From the NCBI RefSeq assembly GCF_000384115.1, contig NZ_KB913029.1:2018907-2082906 (forward strand): DNA of 64,000 nucleotides, written 5' to 3'. Shown one piece after another: positions 45,764 to 55,404 of this stretch; within the stretch, counting starts at the first letter, position 1; each line of letters starts with the position of its first letter. Made by a program: the position numbers and the translations under genes. This stretch comes from Sporichthya polymorpha DSM 43042 (lineage in GTDB: Bacteria; Actinomycetota; Actinomycetes; Sporichthyales; Sporichthyaceae). The notes under the pieces are model-generated. The model was not told the DNA's origin. It was given only the letters and a program-made list of their open reading frames with translations, and made no database searches.

Positions 45764-46153
45764 ATGGGACGCATGGCGGTCGATCTCGTCATCGACCTTG
45801 AGAACACCCCGGGCGCGCTGGCCAAGGTCGCGACCGCGATCAGCGACGCGGGGGTGAACATCGCGGCGGCCACGTGCCTCGGCAACGACAACCACGCCGA
45901 GCTGCACATCCTCGTCAAGCACGCCGAGGCCGCGCGGCACTCGCTGTCGATCGTCGGACTGGGCGTCAGTCGCGAGCGGGAGGTCGTGATCGTCGAGGTT
46001 CACGACCGGCCCGGCGAGCTCGCCGACATCACGCACCGGATCGCGAAGGCGGGGGTGAACCTCGACCTCGTCTATGTCGCGACCGGGGATCGGGTGGTGT
46101 TCGGTTCGCCGGACCTGGAGGGGCTGAAGAAGGTCCTCGGCGTGGCCCCGTAG
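45764..46153 (+). CDS. Two-ACT-domain protein
   Basis: A 129-residue protein made of two ACT folds (residues about 3-70 and 72-127). The first shows DLENTPGALAKVATAISDAG and the second EVHDRPGELADITHRIAKAG, the usual ligand-binding signature of amino-acid sensing domains. It lacks any catalytic domain, so it is probably a small regulator that binds an amino acid or acts on a partner enzyme. ATG at 45764 or 45773 may be used. It starts twelve bases after the peptidase gene and ends 16 bases before the ATPase-TOPRIM gene. Confidence 0.85.
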   Translation: MGRMAVDLVIDLENTPGALAKVATAISDAGVNIAAATCLGNDNHAELHILVKHAEAARHSLSIVGLGVSREREVVIVEVHDRPGELADITHRIAKAGVNLDLVYVATGDRVVFGSPDLEGLKKVLGVAP

Positions 46154-46169
46154 GCACTAGCCTGCGCCT

Positions 46170-48449
46170 ATGTCCGACCTGGCCCCCACCACCGGTGCGG
46201 CGTCGGTGCGGCTGCTCGGGGTGACGGTCTGCGGGCCGGCGCCGATCGGGCGGGTGCACGTCCCGCTGTTCGAGCCGCTGCTCGCCCTCTACGGCCGCAA
46301 CGGCGCCGGGAAGACGCGCATCCTGACCGCGACGATCTCCGCCCTGCGCGGCGAGCAGCAGGCGGACAGCTGGGGGCTGGTGCACGTCCACGTCCCGGAC
46401 GCGGAGGCCGAGTTCACCGGCCGCGGACCCGACCCGTGGCGCGACAACCTCGCCCGGGCGATGCGTCAGCACCTGAACCGGCTGCGGGGGGACGTGGTCG
46501 CGCACTTCGCCCGGCGTCGCGACGAGGAGTTCGAGGTCGGGCCGAGCGACGACTACGCCGAGGTCCTCGACGACTTCCGTTCGTTCACCCAGGCCGTCGT
46601 CGACGAGGCGCACAGCCCGACGTCGTTGCGCGAGCTCGTCGGTGCGCACCTGGCCGCGCAGCAGATGCTGATGTCGGAGTACGAGCACATCAACGACTTC
46701 ATGCGGTTCCACAAGGCCGTGATCGGCGAGATCACCCGGGGCGGGCACTACGTGCTGCGTGCGATCGGGACCCGCGAGGAGCCGCGCTGGTCGGTCTACG
46801 CCGCGGCGTCGGAGGAGGACGCCGCCTGCGCCGCACTGCTGGAGCAGGACCGCGCTCTGCCGCTCGACGACGTGGAGGCCGGCGACCGCCTGCGCGCGGC
46901 CCTCGACGACGGGACCGTGCTCTCGAACTCGGGCTTCCCGTGGCGCGAGCTCTCCGACATCTCGGACGCGTTCATCTCCGGTCGCGGGTTCGTCGGGCCG
47001 GGGACCTCGCCCGAGCTCGGGACCGATGTCCGCACCGTGCCGTGGCCGCTGTGGGCGACGGTGCCGGTCGTCGAGGTGGCGACGATCAGCGCCCCGCTCG
47101 TCGAGCTGGTGACGGACGAGACGAGCGCCGCCGACGTCGACCGGCTGACCCGTGAGGAAGTGCTCCGCGCCGCCGGGGGCCAGATGCTGGCGTCGTTCGC
47201 GGACGGCGGGGCGCGGTTCCACCCGAAGGTCGACCCGCTGCTGGCGCGCCTGACCGAGCTCGCGACCAAGTACCTGCGCGCGGTCTTTCCGGACGCCCCG
47301 GAGCTGGTGTTCGCTCCCGGCGACCCGAACGACTGGCTGGCCGGCGCGCTGCCGAGCTGGGTCGCGCGGTTCCCCCAGGCCGGGACGGCGGCGCCGGCCA
47401 CGCTGCCGCTCGCGGCGCTGTCGACGGCGCAGCGCCGCTGGGCCGCGCTGTCGGCCGCGCTGGCGGTGTCCGTGGCCGGGTCCGAGGCCCTGCCGGTGGT
47501 GTTCCTCTGCGACGAGCCCGAGGCCGGGTTGCACCGGCGCGCGGAGTCCGCGCTGCCGGACGCTCTCGTGCGCATCGCCGCCGAGTCCGGGCTGCGCATG
47601 GCCGTCGCGACCCACTCGCCGGCGATGCTCGACCCGCAGCGGGTGGCGCTGATGCACGTGACGCGCCTGGCCTCCGGGGCCGCGGCCGCGCGGGGGATGG
47701 ACTTCGCGCTGCGCGAGGAACTCGAGCGCGACTCGATGCGCGAGGACCTCGGGCTCACCCCGGCGGACCTGCTGCAGATGGTGCGGTGCTTCGTCATCGT
47801 CGAGGGCAAGCACGACGAGGTCGTCCTCGGCTCGCTACTGGCGCCGGACCTGGACTCGTGGTCGGTGATCTACCCCGTCGGCGGCGCGAAGCAGATGCAG
47901 TCGCTCGCGACGGCCGGACTGATTTGGGACTTCACCGACGCCGCGATCGTGCTGGTGCTCGACAACATCGCGCGGGCGGCGATCCAGCCGGTGTGGGACA
48001 AGGCACAGGCCGCCATCGGCCGCGGGGGTACGGAATCCGCGATCCGTGCGCTGGTGCCGCTGGGCAAAATGCCCGGCGCCGAGGCGCGGTGGCTGCAGAA
48101 CCTGCTGACCCGAGCGATCCGGGCCCGCCGGGCGCACCGCATCAAGCTGGAGACGCTCTCTGCCCCCGACGTCATCTGCTACCTGCCGGCCGACGAGTTC
48201 GTCCCGGGTGCGACCTGGGACGACCTGCTGGCGGAGTGGCGGGCCGCGTTCGAGGGCCGCGAGGCGACGAACCTCAAGGCGTTCCTGACGCAGCGTCACG
48301 GCGTCCAGTTCACGACCAATCAGATCGCCCGGATCGCGGCGAGCGCGAAGCCCGACGCGGAGCTGCAGGCGCTCGGGGCGCGGATCCGGGAGCTCGGCGC
48401 CCACGGGTCCTGGCCGGCCCCGACCGCGCGGGGCCCCCAGCCGCGCTGA
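46170..48449 (+). CDS. AAA ATPase with C-terminal TOPRIM domain (OLD-like)
   Basis: A 759-residue protein. The ABC-type ATPase head has Walker A GRNGAGKT near residue 43, a divergent signature (LPLAALSTAQRRWAAL), Walker B VVFLCDEPEAGL near 450 and the H-loop ATHSPAML near 490. The C-terminal TOPRIM-like part has FVIVEGKHDEVVL near 548 and VLVLDNIAR near 593, where the usual D-x-D reads D-N. Such ATPase-TOPRIM proteins (OLD, GajA, PARIS relatives) often act in phage defence. No GajB- or other partner gene is adjacent. ATG at 46170. Role in defence is inference. Confidence 0.8.
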   Translation: MSDLAPTTGAASVRLLGVTVCGPAPIGRVHVPLFEPLLALYGRNGAGKTRILTATISALRGEQQADSWGLVHVHVPDAEAEFTGRGPDPWRDNLARAMRQHLNRLRGDVVAHFARRRDEEFEVGPSDDYAEVLDDFRSFTQAVVDEAHSPTSLRELVGAHLAAQQMLMSEYEHINDFMRFHKAVIGEITRGGHYVLRAIGTREEPRWSVYAAASEEDAACAALLEQDRALPLDDVEAGDRLRAALDDGTVLSNSGFPWRELSDISDAFISGRGFVGPGTSPELGTDVRTVPWPLWATVPVVEVATISAPLVELVTDETSAADVDRLTREEVLRAAGGQMLASFADGGARFHPKVDPLLARLTELATKYLRAVFPDAPELVFAPGDPNDWLAGALPSWVARFPQAGTAAPATLPLAALSTAQRRWAALSAALAVSVAGSEALPVVFLCDEPEAGLHRRAESALPDALVRIAAESGLRMAVATHSPAMLDPQRVALMHVTRLASGAAAARGMDFALREELERDSMREDLGLTPADLLQMVRCFVIVEGKHDEVVLGSLLAPDLDSWSVIYPVGGAKQMQSLATAGLIWDFTDAAIVLVLDNIARAAIQPVWDKAQAAIGRGGTESAIRALVPLGKMPGAEARWLQNLLTRAIRARRAHRIKLETLSAPDVICYLPADEFVPGATWDDLLAEWRAAFEGREATNLKAFLTQRHGVQFTTNQIARIAASAKPDAELQALGARIRELGAHGSWPAPTARGPQPR

Positions 48450-48457
48450 ACTCGCAT

Positions 48458-48587
48458 CTTCTGTGGCGCGCCGCGGGTATCGACCCCGCGGGATGGGCGC
48501 GCCGGGCTGGAGAGGTTGTGGGAGCGCTCGACTTCTGTGGCGCGCCGCGGGTATCGACCCCGCGGGATGGGCGCGCCGGGCTGGAGA
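48458..48587 (+). repeat. Two exact 56-bp direct repeats, 74-bp period
   Basis: The 56 bases at 48458-48513 are repeated without change at 48532-48587. Each unit begins CTTCTGTGGCGCGCCGCGGG and contains two GGCGCGCC/GCGCGCC boxes and an internal hairpin CCGCGGG-TATCGA-CCCCGCGG. They fill most of the gap between the ATPase-TOPRIM gene and the acyl-CoA dehydrogenase gene. The outer bases differ, so the duplicated block is precise. Confidence 0.92.
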
Positions 48588-48683
48588 AGATGCGGCGGGG
48601 AAGCTGCGCGCAGGCCCCGGATTCGGGGAACAGTCGGCGCTGACGGGATACTGGGGGCAGACGACCTTCTAAGGGGGCCTCCC

Positions 48684-49883
48684 ATGGCGCTGGACTTCAC
48701 GCTTCCCGAGCGGGTGACCGAATGGCGTGACCGCATCCGCGACTTCGTCGAGGAGGTCGTGGTCCCGCGCGAGCAGGAGGCCTTCGCCAAGGGCGCCGAC
48801 GACGACCTGCGCCGTGAGCTGCAGGCCGCGGCGAAGGAGGCCGTGGTGTTCGCCCCGCAGGCGGCGGCCGACCTCGGCGGCGGCGGTTTCTCCCTCGCGG
48901 AGTCCGCGATCCTGCTGGAGGAGGCCGGCACCTCGCTGCTCGGCCCGCTGGCGCTGAACTGCCACGCCCCCGACGAGGGCAACATCCACATGCTCAACGT
49001 CATCGCGACGCCGGCGCAGCGCGAGAAGTACCTGCGCCCGCTCGCGCAGGGCGACGTCCGCTCCTGCTTCTCGATGACCGAGCCCCCGCCCGGCGCCGGC
49101 TCGGACCCGAGCGCGATGCGCACCACCGTCCAGAAAGTCTCCGGCGGTTGGGTCATCAACGGCGAGAAGCACCTGATCACCGGCGCCGAGGGCGCGGCGT
49201 TCTCGATCGTCATGGCCAAGGGCGGGGGCGGCGAGGACGGTTCCCGCGGCGCGACGATGCTGCTCGTCGACACCGACAACCCGGGCTGGCAGATCAAGGG
49301 CCACCCGACGACGCTCGACTCGACCATGCCGGGCGGGCACTGCCGCGTCGGCCTGAACGAGGTCTTCGTCACCGACGAGGCCGTGCTCGGCGAGCCGGGC
49401 CGGGGCTTCGCGTACGCGCAGGTCCGCCTCGCGCCCGCGCGGCTGACGCACTGCATGCGCTGGCTCGGCGCCGCCCGCCGCGCGCACATGATCGCCCTGC
49501 ACCGCGCCGTCCACCGAGAGGTCTGGGGCAGCTCCCTCGCCGACCTCGGCATGGCGCAGCAGATGATCGCCGAGAACGAGATCGACCTGACCGCCGCCCG
49601 CGCCCTGCTGCTGCAGACCTGCCTCGAGGTCGAGAACTCCGAGCCCGCCACCGCGACCGAGGCGTCCTCCAAGGCGAAGGTCTTCATCTCCGAGGCCACC
49701 AGCCGCGTCGTCGACCGCTCCGTCCAGCTCGCGGGCGGCATGGGGACCACCGACGACCTCGTCATCGGCCGCATCTACGCCGAGATCCGCGCCTTCCGCA
49801 TCTACGACGGCGCCACCGAGGTCCACAAGATGTCGATCTCCAAGCGCGCCGTCAGCCGCGTCCGCGACCAGCTCGGCGGCTGA
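48684..49883 (+). CDS. Acyl-CoA dehydrogenase
   Basis: A 399-residue flavoprotein of the ACAD family. FSMTEPPPGAGSDPSAM near residue 130 is the FAD/substrate loop and the C-terminal RIYDGATEVHKMSISKRA carries the catalytic acidic residue as Asp, as in the ACAD10/11-like branch. It removes two hydrogens from an acyl-CoA and passes electrons to ETF. ATG at 48684 has GGGGG at seven bases. It is transcribed alone, after the 56-bp repeats, and is followed by a 314-base region of GTGAAG repeats. The acyl chain preferred is unknown. Confidence 0.92.
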   Translation: MALDFTLPERVTEWRDRIRDFVEEVVVPREQEAFAKGADDDLRRELQAAAKEAVVFAPQAAADLGGGGFSLAESAILLEEAGTSLLGPLALNCHAPDEGNIHMLNVIATPAQREKYLRPLAQGDVRSCFSMTEPPPGAGSDPSAMRTTVQKVSGGWVINGEKHLITGAEGAAFSIVMAKGGGGEDGSRGATMLLVDTDNPGWQIKGHPTTLDSTMPGGHCRVGLNEVFVTDEAVLGEPGRGFAYAQVRLAPARLTHCMRWLGAARRAHMIALHRAVHREVWGSSLADLGMAQQMIAENEIDLTAARALLLQTCLEVENSEPATATEASSKAKVFISEATSRVVDRSVQLAGGMGTTDDLVIGRIYAEIRAFRIYDGATEVHKMSISKRAVSRVRDQLGG

Positions 49884-49909
49884 CCCGCTTCCCGCTCCAG
49901 CGCTGTCCG

Positions 49910-50180
49910 CTTCACTCGCTGCAGCCAGGCTTCACTTGCTGAACCCCCGCTTCACACGTCCGGCCGGGCGAGTGAAGGTGGTTCTGGCTGGTGAAGCTGC
50001 GCGCGGGGCGGCGGCCGGCCGCCTGCCGGCCCAGGTGAGGGCGGCGTCGACGGCCTCTCGCCCGCGGCGCCATCGCTGGCCCGGAGCGCCGCCTTCACCG
50101 GCCGTGACCACCTTCACCGGCTCTGCCTGGCGGGTGAAGCGAGGGCTCAGCCGGTGAAGCGCGCGGTGGGGCCAGTGAAG
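49910..50180. repeat. Cluster of CTTCAC/GTGAAG hairpin repeats, cluster 1
   Basis: The whole 314-base gap between the convergent acyl-CoA dehydrogenase and hydrolase genes holds no open frame. It has ten exact CTTCAC or GTGAAG hexamers (at 49910, 49930, 49950, 49972, 49991, 50093, 50112, 50134, 50154 and 50175). Plus-oriented and minus-oriented copies face each other and make hairpins, for example TTCACACGTCCGG with CCGGGCGAGTGAA (49951-49976). A related cluster lies at 51640-51727. Confidence 0.8.
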
Positions 50181-50197
50181 CCGAGATGCGGGCGGTG

Positions 50198-50878
50198 TCA
50201 GAGCGTGTCGGCCCAGGCGAGGAGGGCGGCGATGTACTCGCCGCGGAGCTCCGGCGTCGCGAGATGGTGGGGGCCGGACAGGGTGTACCGGCTCAGTCGG
50301 GCCGGGTCGACGGCGTCGCGGTAGCCGGCGATCGTCTCCCGCGGGATGACGGTGTCGCCGTCGGCATCGACGAGCTGGACGGGGCCGCCGAACGCCCGCA
50401 GGACGCGCAGGGCCCGGCTGTCGGCGGGGTACAGGTCCGCGGGGCGGCGGACGCCCGCGCGGAAGCGAGGCTCGTGCGGGACGTCGAAGCCGGCGTCGAC
50501 GTAGTTGGCGGGGACGCGCAACGACAGCGCCGCGACCTCGCGCTCCCCGGCGGCGACGAGCGACAGGTAGGCGCCGAAGCTCGCGCCGACGAGCCCGATC
50601 CGGGCGCCGGGGACGCGGCCGCGGAGCTCGTCGATCACCGCGACGACGTCGGCGACCCAGTCCGCGCGGGAGGCCTCGCCGAGGACGCCGCCGCTCTCGC
50701 CGTGTCCGCGCAGATCGTGGGCGAGGGCGGGGAAGCCGGCGCCGGCCAGCGCGGCCGGGATGTCGACGGGTCGCGAACTTCCCCACCCGTGGGTGACGAC
50801 GAAAGCTAGATTCTTGGTGCCGGGGTAGAAGTCCGCGGCGAGTTCGATGCCGGCGGAGGTAAGAGTGATCCGGTCCAC
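50198..50878 (-). CDS. Alpha/beta hydrolase
   Basis: A 226-residue hydrolase of the small cytosolic type. FVVTHGWGSSRPVD forms the oxyanion loop, the nucleophile Ser is in LVGASFGAYLSL near residue 105, Asp in VDADGDTVIP near 175 and His in LSGPHHLATPE near 200, so the triad is complete. Substrate is unknown; dienelactone hydrolase-like or ester hydrolysis are possible. GTG at 50878 is chosen because the codons further upstream run into the divergent gene. Only 19 bases separate it from the start of the L,D-transpeptidase gene. Confidence 0.82.
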   Translation of the reverse strand: MDRITLTSAGIELAADFYPGTKNLAFVVTHGWGSSRPVDIPAALAGAGFPALAHDLRGHGESGGVLGEASRADWVADVVAVIDELRGRVPGARIGLVGASFGAYLSLVAAGEREVAALSLRVPANYVDAGFDVPHEPRFRAGVRRPADLYPADSRALRVLRAFGGPVQLVDADGDTVIPRETIAGYRDAVDPARLSRYTLSGPHHLATPELRGEYIAALLAWADTL

Positions 50879-50897
50879 GGGACCATTCTCGACGCGC

Positions 50898-51611
50898 GTG
50901 TCCGTGGGCAGTCTGGCGGTGCTGATGGCCGTCACCGCGCTCGGCCCGGTCGACGGGGCGCGGGCGCAGGAGACGCGCGAGTCCGCGACCGTGGTGGCGA
51001 GCGGGTCCAAGCTCGCGGAGTCCCGGTTCCAGGGGCTCGGGTGCTTCATCGGGCCCTCGGCGTCCGAGGGCATCCGGCTCAAGGCGGCGACCATCCGCTT
51101 TCAGGCCGCGAACGGCCTGAAGCAGACCGGCCAGCTCGGCGGTCCGACGATGAAGCGCCTGACCTCCGGCAAGGGCAAGAGCTGCAAGGACCGCCCCGTG
51201 CCGACGCGGACGGGCCAGGGCCGCCGCATCGTCATGAGCCAGGGCCAGAACTGGCTGTGGCTCGTCAAGGAGGACGGCACCGTCCTCGCCCAGGGCGGCA
51301 TCGTCGACAACGACTGGCTGCCCCAGCGCACGTACCGGACCGGCGCGCAGTGCGGGAAGCCCGCCCGCTCCCGGTACCGCAGCGACCGCAGCGGGGGGCT
51401 CCGGATCGACTGGTTCGTCCGGTTCCACGACTGCATCGTCGGATTCCACCAGATTCCCGTCAGCAAGCGCACCGGCCAGCCGATCCACCCGGACTACTAC
51501 GCCGGCACCGACCTCTCGAAGTCCGCCGGCTGCATCCGGATGCCGCTGCCGTTGATCAAGAAGCTCTACCGCTTCGCCGCCCAGCCCACGAAGGTCGTCG
51601 TCACCCGCTGA
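50898..51611 (+). CDS. Secreted L,D-transpeptidase (YkuD-type)
   Basis: A 237-residue exported protein. Signal peptide about 1-23 (LAVLMAVTALGPVDGARAQ), a peptidoglycan-binding-like unit about 50-85 (RLKAATIRFQAANGLKQTG), and the YkuD catalytic part with HPDYYAGTDLSKSAGCIRMP near the end; the Cys in S-A-G-C-I-R is the nucleophile and His precedes it by about 15 residues. It would crosslink peptidoglycan stems or attach proteins. GTG at 50898 is the nearest plausible start, with GTG 50904 as alternative. It is divergent from the hydrolase gene, and cluster 2 of the hairpin repeats follows it. Confidence 0.82.
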   Translation: MSVGSLAVLMAVTALGPVDGARAQETRESATVVASGSKLAESRFQGLGCFIGPSASEGIRLKAATIRFQAANGLKQTGQLGGPTMKRLTSGKGKSCKDRPVPTRTGQGRRIVMSQGQNWLWLVKEDGTVLAQGGIVDNDWLPQRTYRTGAQCGKPARSRYRSDRSGGLRIDWFVRFHDCIVGFHQIPVSKRTGQPIHPDYYAGTDLSKSAGCIRMPLPLIKKLYRFAAQPTKVVVTR

Positions 51612-51639
51612 CCTGCCGCGCCCCGCCCCACCGGCCCCG

Positions 51640-51727
51640 CTTCACCAGCCACCCCGCCGCCTTCACCAGCTGAGCCCCTGCCTCACCAGCCCGGCCGGGC
51701 CAGTGAAGCTGAGCTCAGCCGGTGAAG
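51640..51727. repeat. Cluster of CTTCAC/GTGAAG hairpin repeats, cluster 2
   Basis: Four exact hexamers (CTTCAC at 51640 and 51661, GTGAAG at 51703 and 51722) and one variant. CTTCACCAGCTGAGC (51661-51675) pairs with GCTCAGCCGGTGAAG (51713-51727) at 14 of 15 positions, with CCGGCCGGGC near the centre, the same centre as in cluster 1. It lies after the transpeptidase gene and before tRNA-Lys. Confidence 0.8.
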
Positions 51728-51785
51728 ACGGCACCCGGGCCGCGGCCGCTGAACCAGTACGCTTCCAGGGCGCTTCCGCGCAACC

Positions 51786-51858
51786 GGGCCGTTAGCTCAA
51801 CTGGCAGAGCAGCGGACTTTTAATCCGCGGGTTCGGGGTTCGATCCCCCGACGGCCCA
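51786..51858 (+). tRNA. tRNA-Lys (anticodon TTT)
   Basis: Acceptor GGGCCGT pairs with ACGGCCC, discriminator A at 51858. The anticodon stem GCGGA/TCCGC holds CTTTTAA, giving TTT. D-arm TAGCTCAACTGGCAGAGCA and T-arm CGGGGTTCGATCCCCCG are standard. CCA is not encoded. Confidence 0.96.
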
Positions 51859-51903
51859 CCCGGTTCGGCGGCTGCTGCGCGCGGTCGCGCGGCTCCGACA
51901 GCA

Positions 51904-51973
51904 AAGCTGCAGTTCGTGACGGAGGATGCAGTTGAGACGGCTCAGCTGTCCCTGACGTCACGATCTGCAGCTT
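51904..51973 (+). repeat. Long imperfect stem-loop after tRNA-Lys
   Basis: AAGCTGCAGTTCGTGACG (51904-51921) pairs with its near-complement at 51956-51973 with 17 of 18 matches. Inside, CAGTTGAG and CTCAGCTG form a second stem with one mismatch around ACGG. The gap between tRNA-Lys and glnS (51859-52060) holds no other recognised feature. It could be a terminator or a mobile hairpin element. Confidence 0.7.
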
Positions 51974-52060
51974 CAGCGTCGCTCGCTCTCGCCGTACCGG
52001 CACAGCCGTCTCTCGCCTCCCCTTCGGTCGCCGGCGAGCCCGACCTGAAAACATGAGCGG

Positions 52061-53737
<1,677 letters not shown>

Positions 53738-53768
53738 GACCTCTGGACGGCGGCAGTAGCGTCGATTC

Positions 53769-54908
53769 ATGCGTGCTGTCGTCTGTCAGAACACCGAGCT
53801 CCGGGTCGGGGAGATTCCGGACCCGAAGCCCGCGAAGGGGCACCTCGTCCTCGACGTGGTCCGGGCCGGGATCTGCGGGTCGGATCTGCACGCCCGGTTC
53901 CACGCGGACCCGGTGGCCGACGCGGCCGCGAACATCGGCTTTCCCAACATGATGCGGCGCTCGCAGGCCGTCGTGATGGGGCATGAGTTCAGCGGCCGGG
54001 TGCGGGAGTTCGGGCCGGGCACGAAGCGCCGCATCGACGAGGGCGCCGCGGTCGTCGCGCTGCCGATCGTGCGCATCGACGGACGGCCGGAGTTCCTCGG
54101 CCTCTCGCAGGACGCCCCGGGCGCTTACGCCGAGCGGGTCCTGGTCGACGAGGCCCTCACCTTCCCCGTGCCGAACGGACTCTCCCCGGAGGCCGCCGCC
54201 CTGACCGAGCCTCTCGCGGTCGCGTACCACGCGGTGCGCAAGGCGAAGATCGGCAAGAACGAGACTGCCGTCGTCATCGGCTGCGGGCCGATCGGACTCG
54301 CCGTCATCCTCATGCTGAAGGCCCGCGGAGTGCGGCACATCATCGCGAGCGACTACTCCGCCGTCCGGCGCGGTCTCGCGGCGCGCTGCGGGGCGCACGT
54401 CGTCGTCGATCCGGCCGTCGACTCGCCCTGGACCTCCTTCGCCGACAGCAGGTACTTCACCGACGCCGGCAAGCTGCTGCACTTCGCGCTCGGTTCGATC
54501 GAGAAGCTGCGGACCGTCCCGTTCCTGCCCTGGTCGAAGGCGCTGCGTGCGGCCGAGGCGACGGGCAGGACCCCGACGGGTCCGGTCGTCTTCGAGTGCG
54601 TCGGGGTGCCCGGCATTCTCGACCACATCCTCGCCTCCGCGCCCCTCTACACCCGCGTCGTCGTGGTGGGCGTCTGCATGGAGCGCGACGCGATCGTCCC
54701 GATCACCGCGCTCACCAAGGAGATCGCGATGCAGTTCGTCTTCGCCTACGACCCCGGCGAGTTCTACGACACCCTGCACCTGCTCGCCGACGGCAAGGTC
54801 GACCCGACCCCGTTGATCACGTCCACCGTCGACCTCGACGGCGTCCCCGCCGCCTTCGACACCCTCGGCAAGGCCGAGGAGCAGGCCAAGATTCTCGTCG
54901 CTCCCTGA
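53769..54908 (+). CDS. Zinc-binding alcohol dehydrogenase-like oxidoreductase (MDR family)
   Basis: A 379-residue medium-chain dehydrogenase. Catalytic zinc ligands are in GICGSDLHARFH near residue 37 and GHEFSG near 73; the NAD(P)-binding motif is VIGCGPIGLAVI near 180. The four-Cys structural zinc loop is missing: the region reads LPIVRIDGRPEFLGLS. The likely reaction is reversible oxidation of a secondary or primary alcohol, with unknown substrate. ATG at 53769 starts 31 bases after glnS. It converges with the DUF421 gene, seven bases away. Confidence 0.88.
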   Translation: MRAVVCQNTELRVGEIPDPKPAKGHLVLDVVRAGICGSDLHARFHADPVADAAANIGFPNMMRRSQAVVMGHEFSGRVREFGPGTKRRIDEGAAVVALPIVRIDGRPEFLGLSQDAPGAYAERVLVDEALTFPVPNGLSPEAAALTEPLAVAYHAVRKAKIGKNETAVVIGCGPIGLAVILMLKARGVRHIIASDYSAVRRGLAARCGAHVVVDPAVDSPWTSFADSRYFTDAGKLLHFALGSIEKLRTVPFLPWSKALRAAEATGRTPTGPVVFECVGVPGILDHILASAPLYTRVVVVGVCMERDAIVPITALTKEIAMQFVFAYDPGEFYDTLHLLADGKVDPTPLITSTVDLDGVPAAFDTLGKAEEQAKILVAP

Positions 54909-54915
54909 CTGGGCG

Positions 54916-55395
54916 TCAGCTGATCTGTGCCCCCTGGTCGGCGCCGCTCTTGGTGGGGTCGACGGTGAAGAAGCTGATCCGACCGTCGGTCTCGAGGACG
55001 GCGAGGCGGATGTCGCTGAACCGCTCGATGCCGTTCTCCCGGGCGGCGGCCATGAGGTCGTCCATCGAGAGGCGTTCGCCGCGCATCGCGTCGATCTTCG
55101 GTTCGCCGTCGGCGACGACGACGACCGGGACGCCGTGGACCACCGGCCGGACCGGGCGCCACCGCCAGTTCGCGTAGGAGAACGCGACGGTCAGCAGCGC
55201 GAACGTGCCGACGGCGAGCACCGCGCCGGTGAAGCTGAAGTCCTGCTGGGTCACGCCGCCCTGGATCAGGTCGCCCATCGTGACGAACAGCAGCAGCTCG
55301 AAGGCGCTCAACTCACCGAGGGTCGAGCGCCCCACCGCCCGGGTGACGAGCCACAGGAACACGAACGCGACCAGCGCGCGGATGACGATCTCCAT
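54916..55395 (-). CDS. DUF421 domain membrane protein (YetF-like)
   Basis: A 159-residue protein with three hydrophobic helices in the first 80 residues (VIRALVAFVFLWLVTRAVG, AFELLLFVTMGDLIQGG, and TGAVLAVGTFALLTVAFSY) followed by a soluble domain. The segments ELSAFELLLFVTMGDL and DDLMAAARENGIERFSDI match DUF421/YetF proteins of unknown function, which in Bacillus are linked to germination. It lies nine bases after the preceding minus-strand gene, so a shared transcript is probable. Confidence 0.85.
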   Translation of the reverse strand: MEIVIRALVAFVFLWLVTRAVGRSTLGELSAFELLLFVTMGDLIQGGVTQQDFSFTGAVLAVGTFALLTVAFSYANWRWRPVRPVVHGVPVVVVADGEPKIDAMRGERLSMDDLMAAARENGIERFSDIRLAVLETDGRISFFTVDPTKSGADQGAQIS

Positions 55396-55404
55396 CGGCC
55401 CTCC

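Noticed and set aside
49910-51727. CRISPR array considered for the CTTCAC/GTGAAG clusters and for the 56-bp repeat.
   Set aside because: Repeats are short, in both orientations and irregularly spaced; the 56-bp unit occurs only twice; no cas genes are near.
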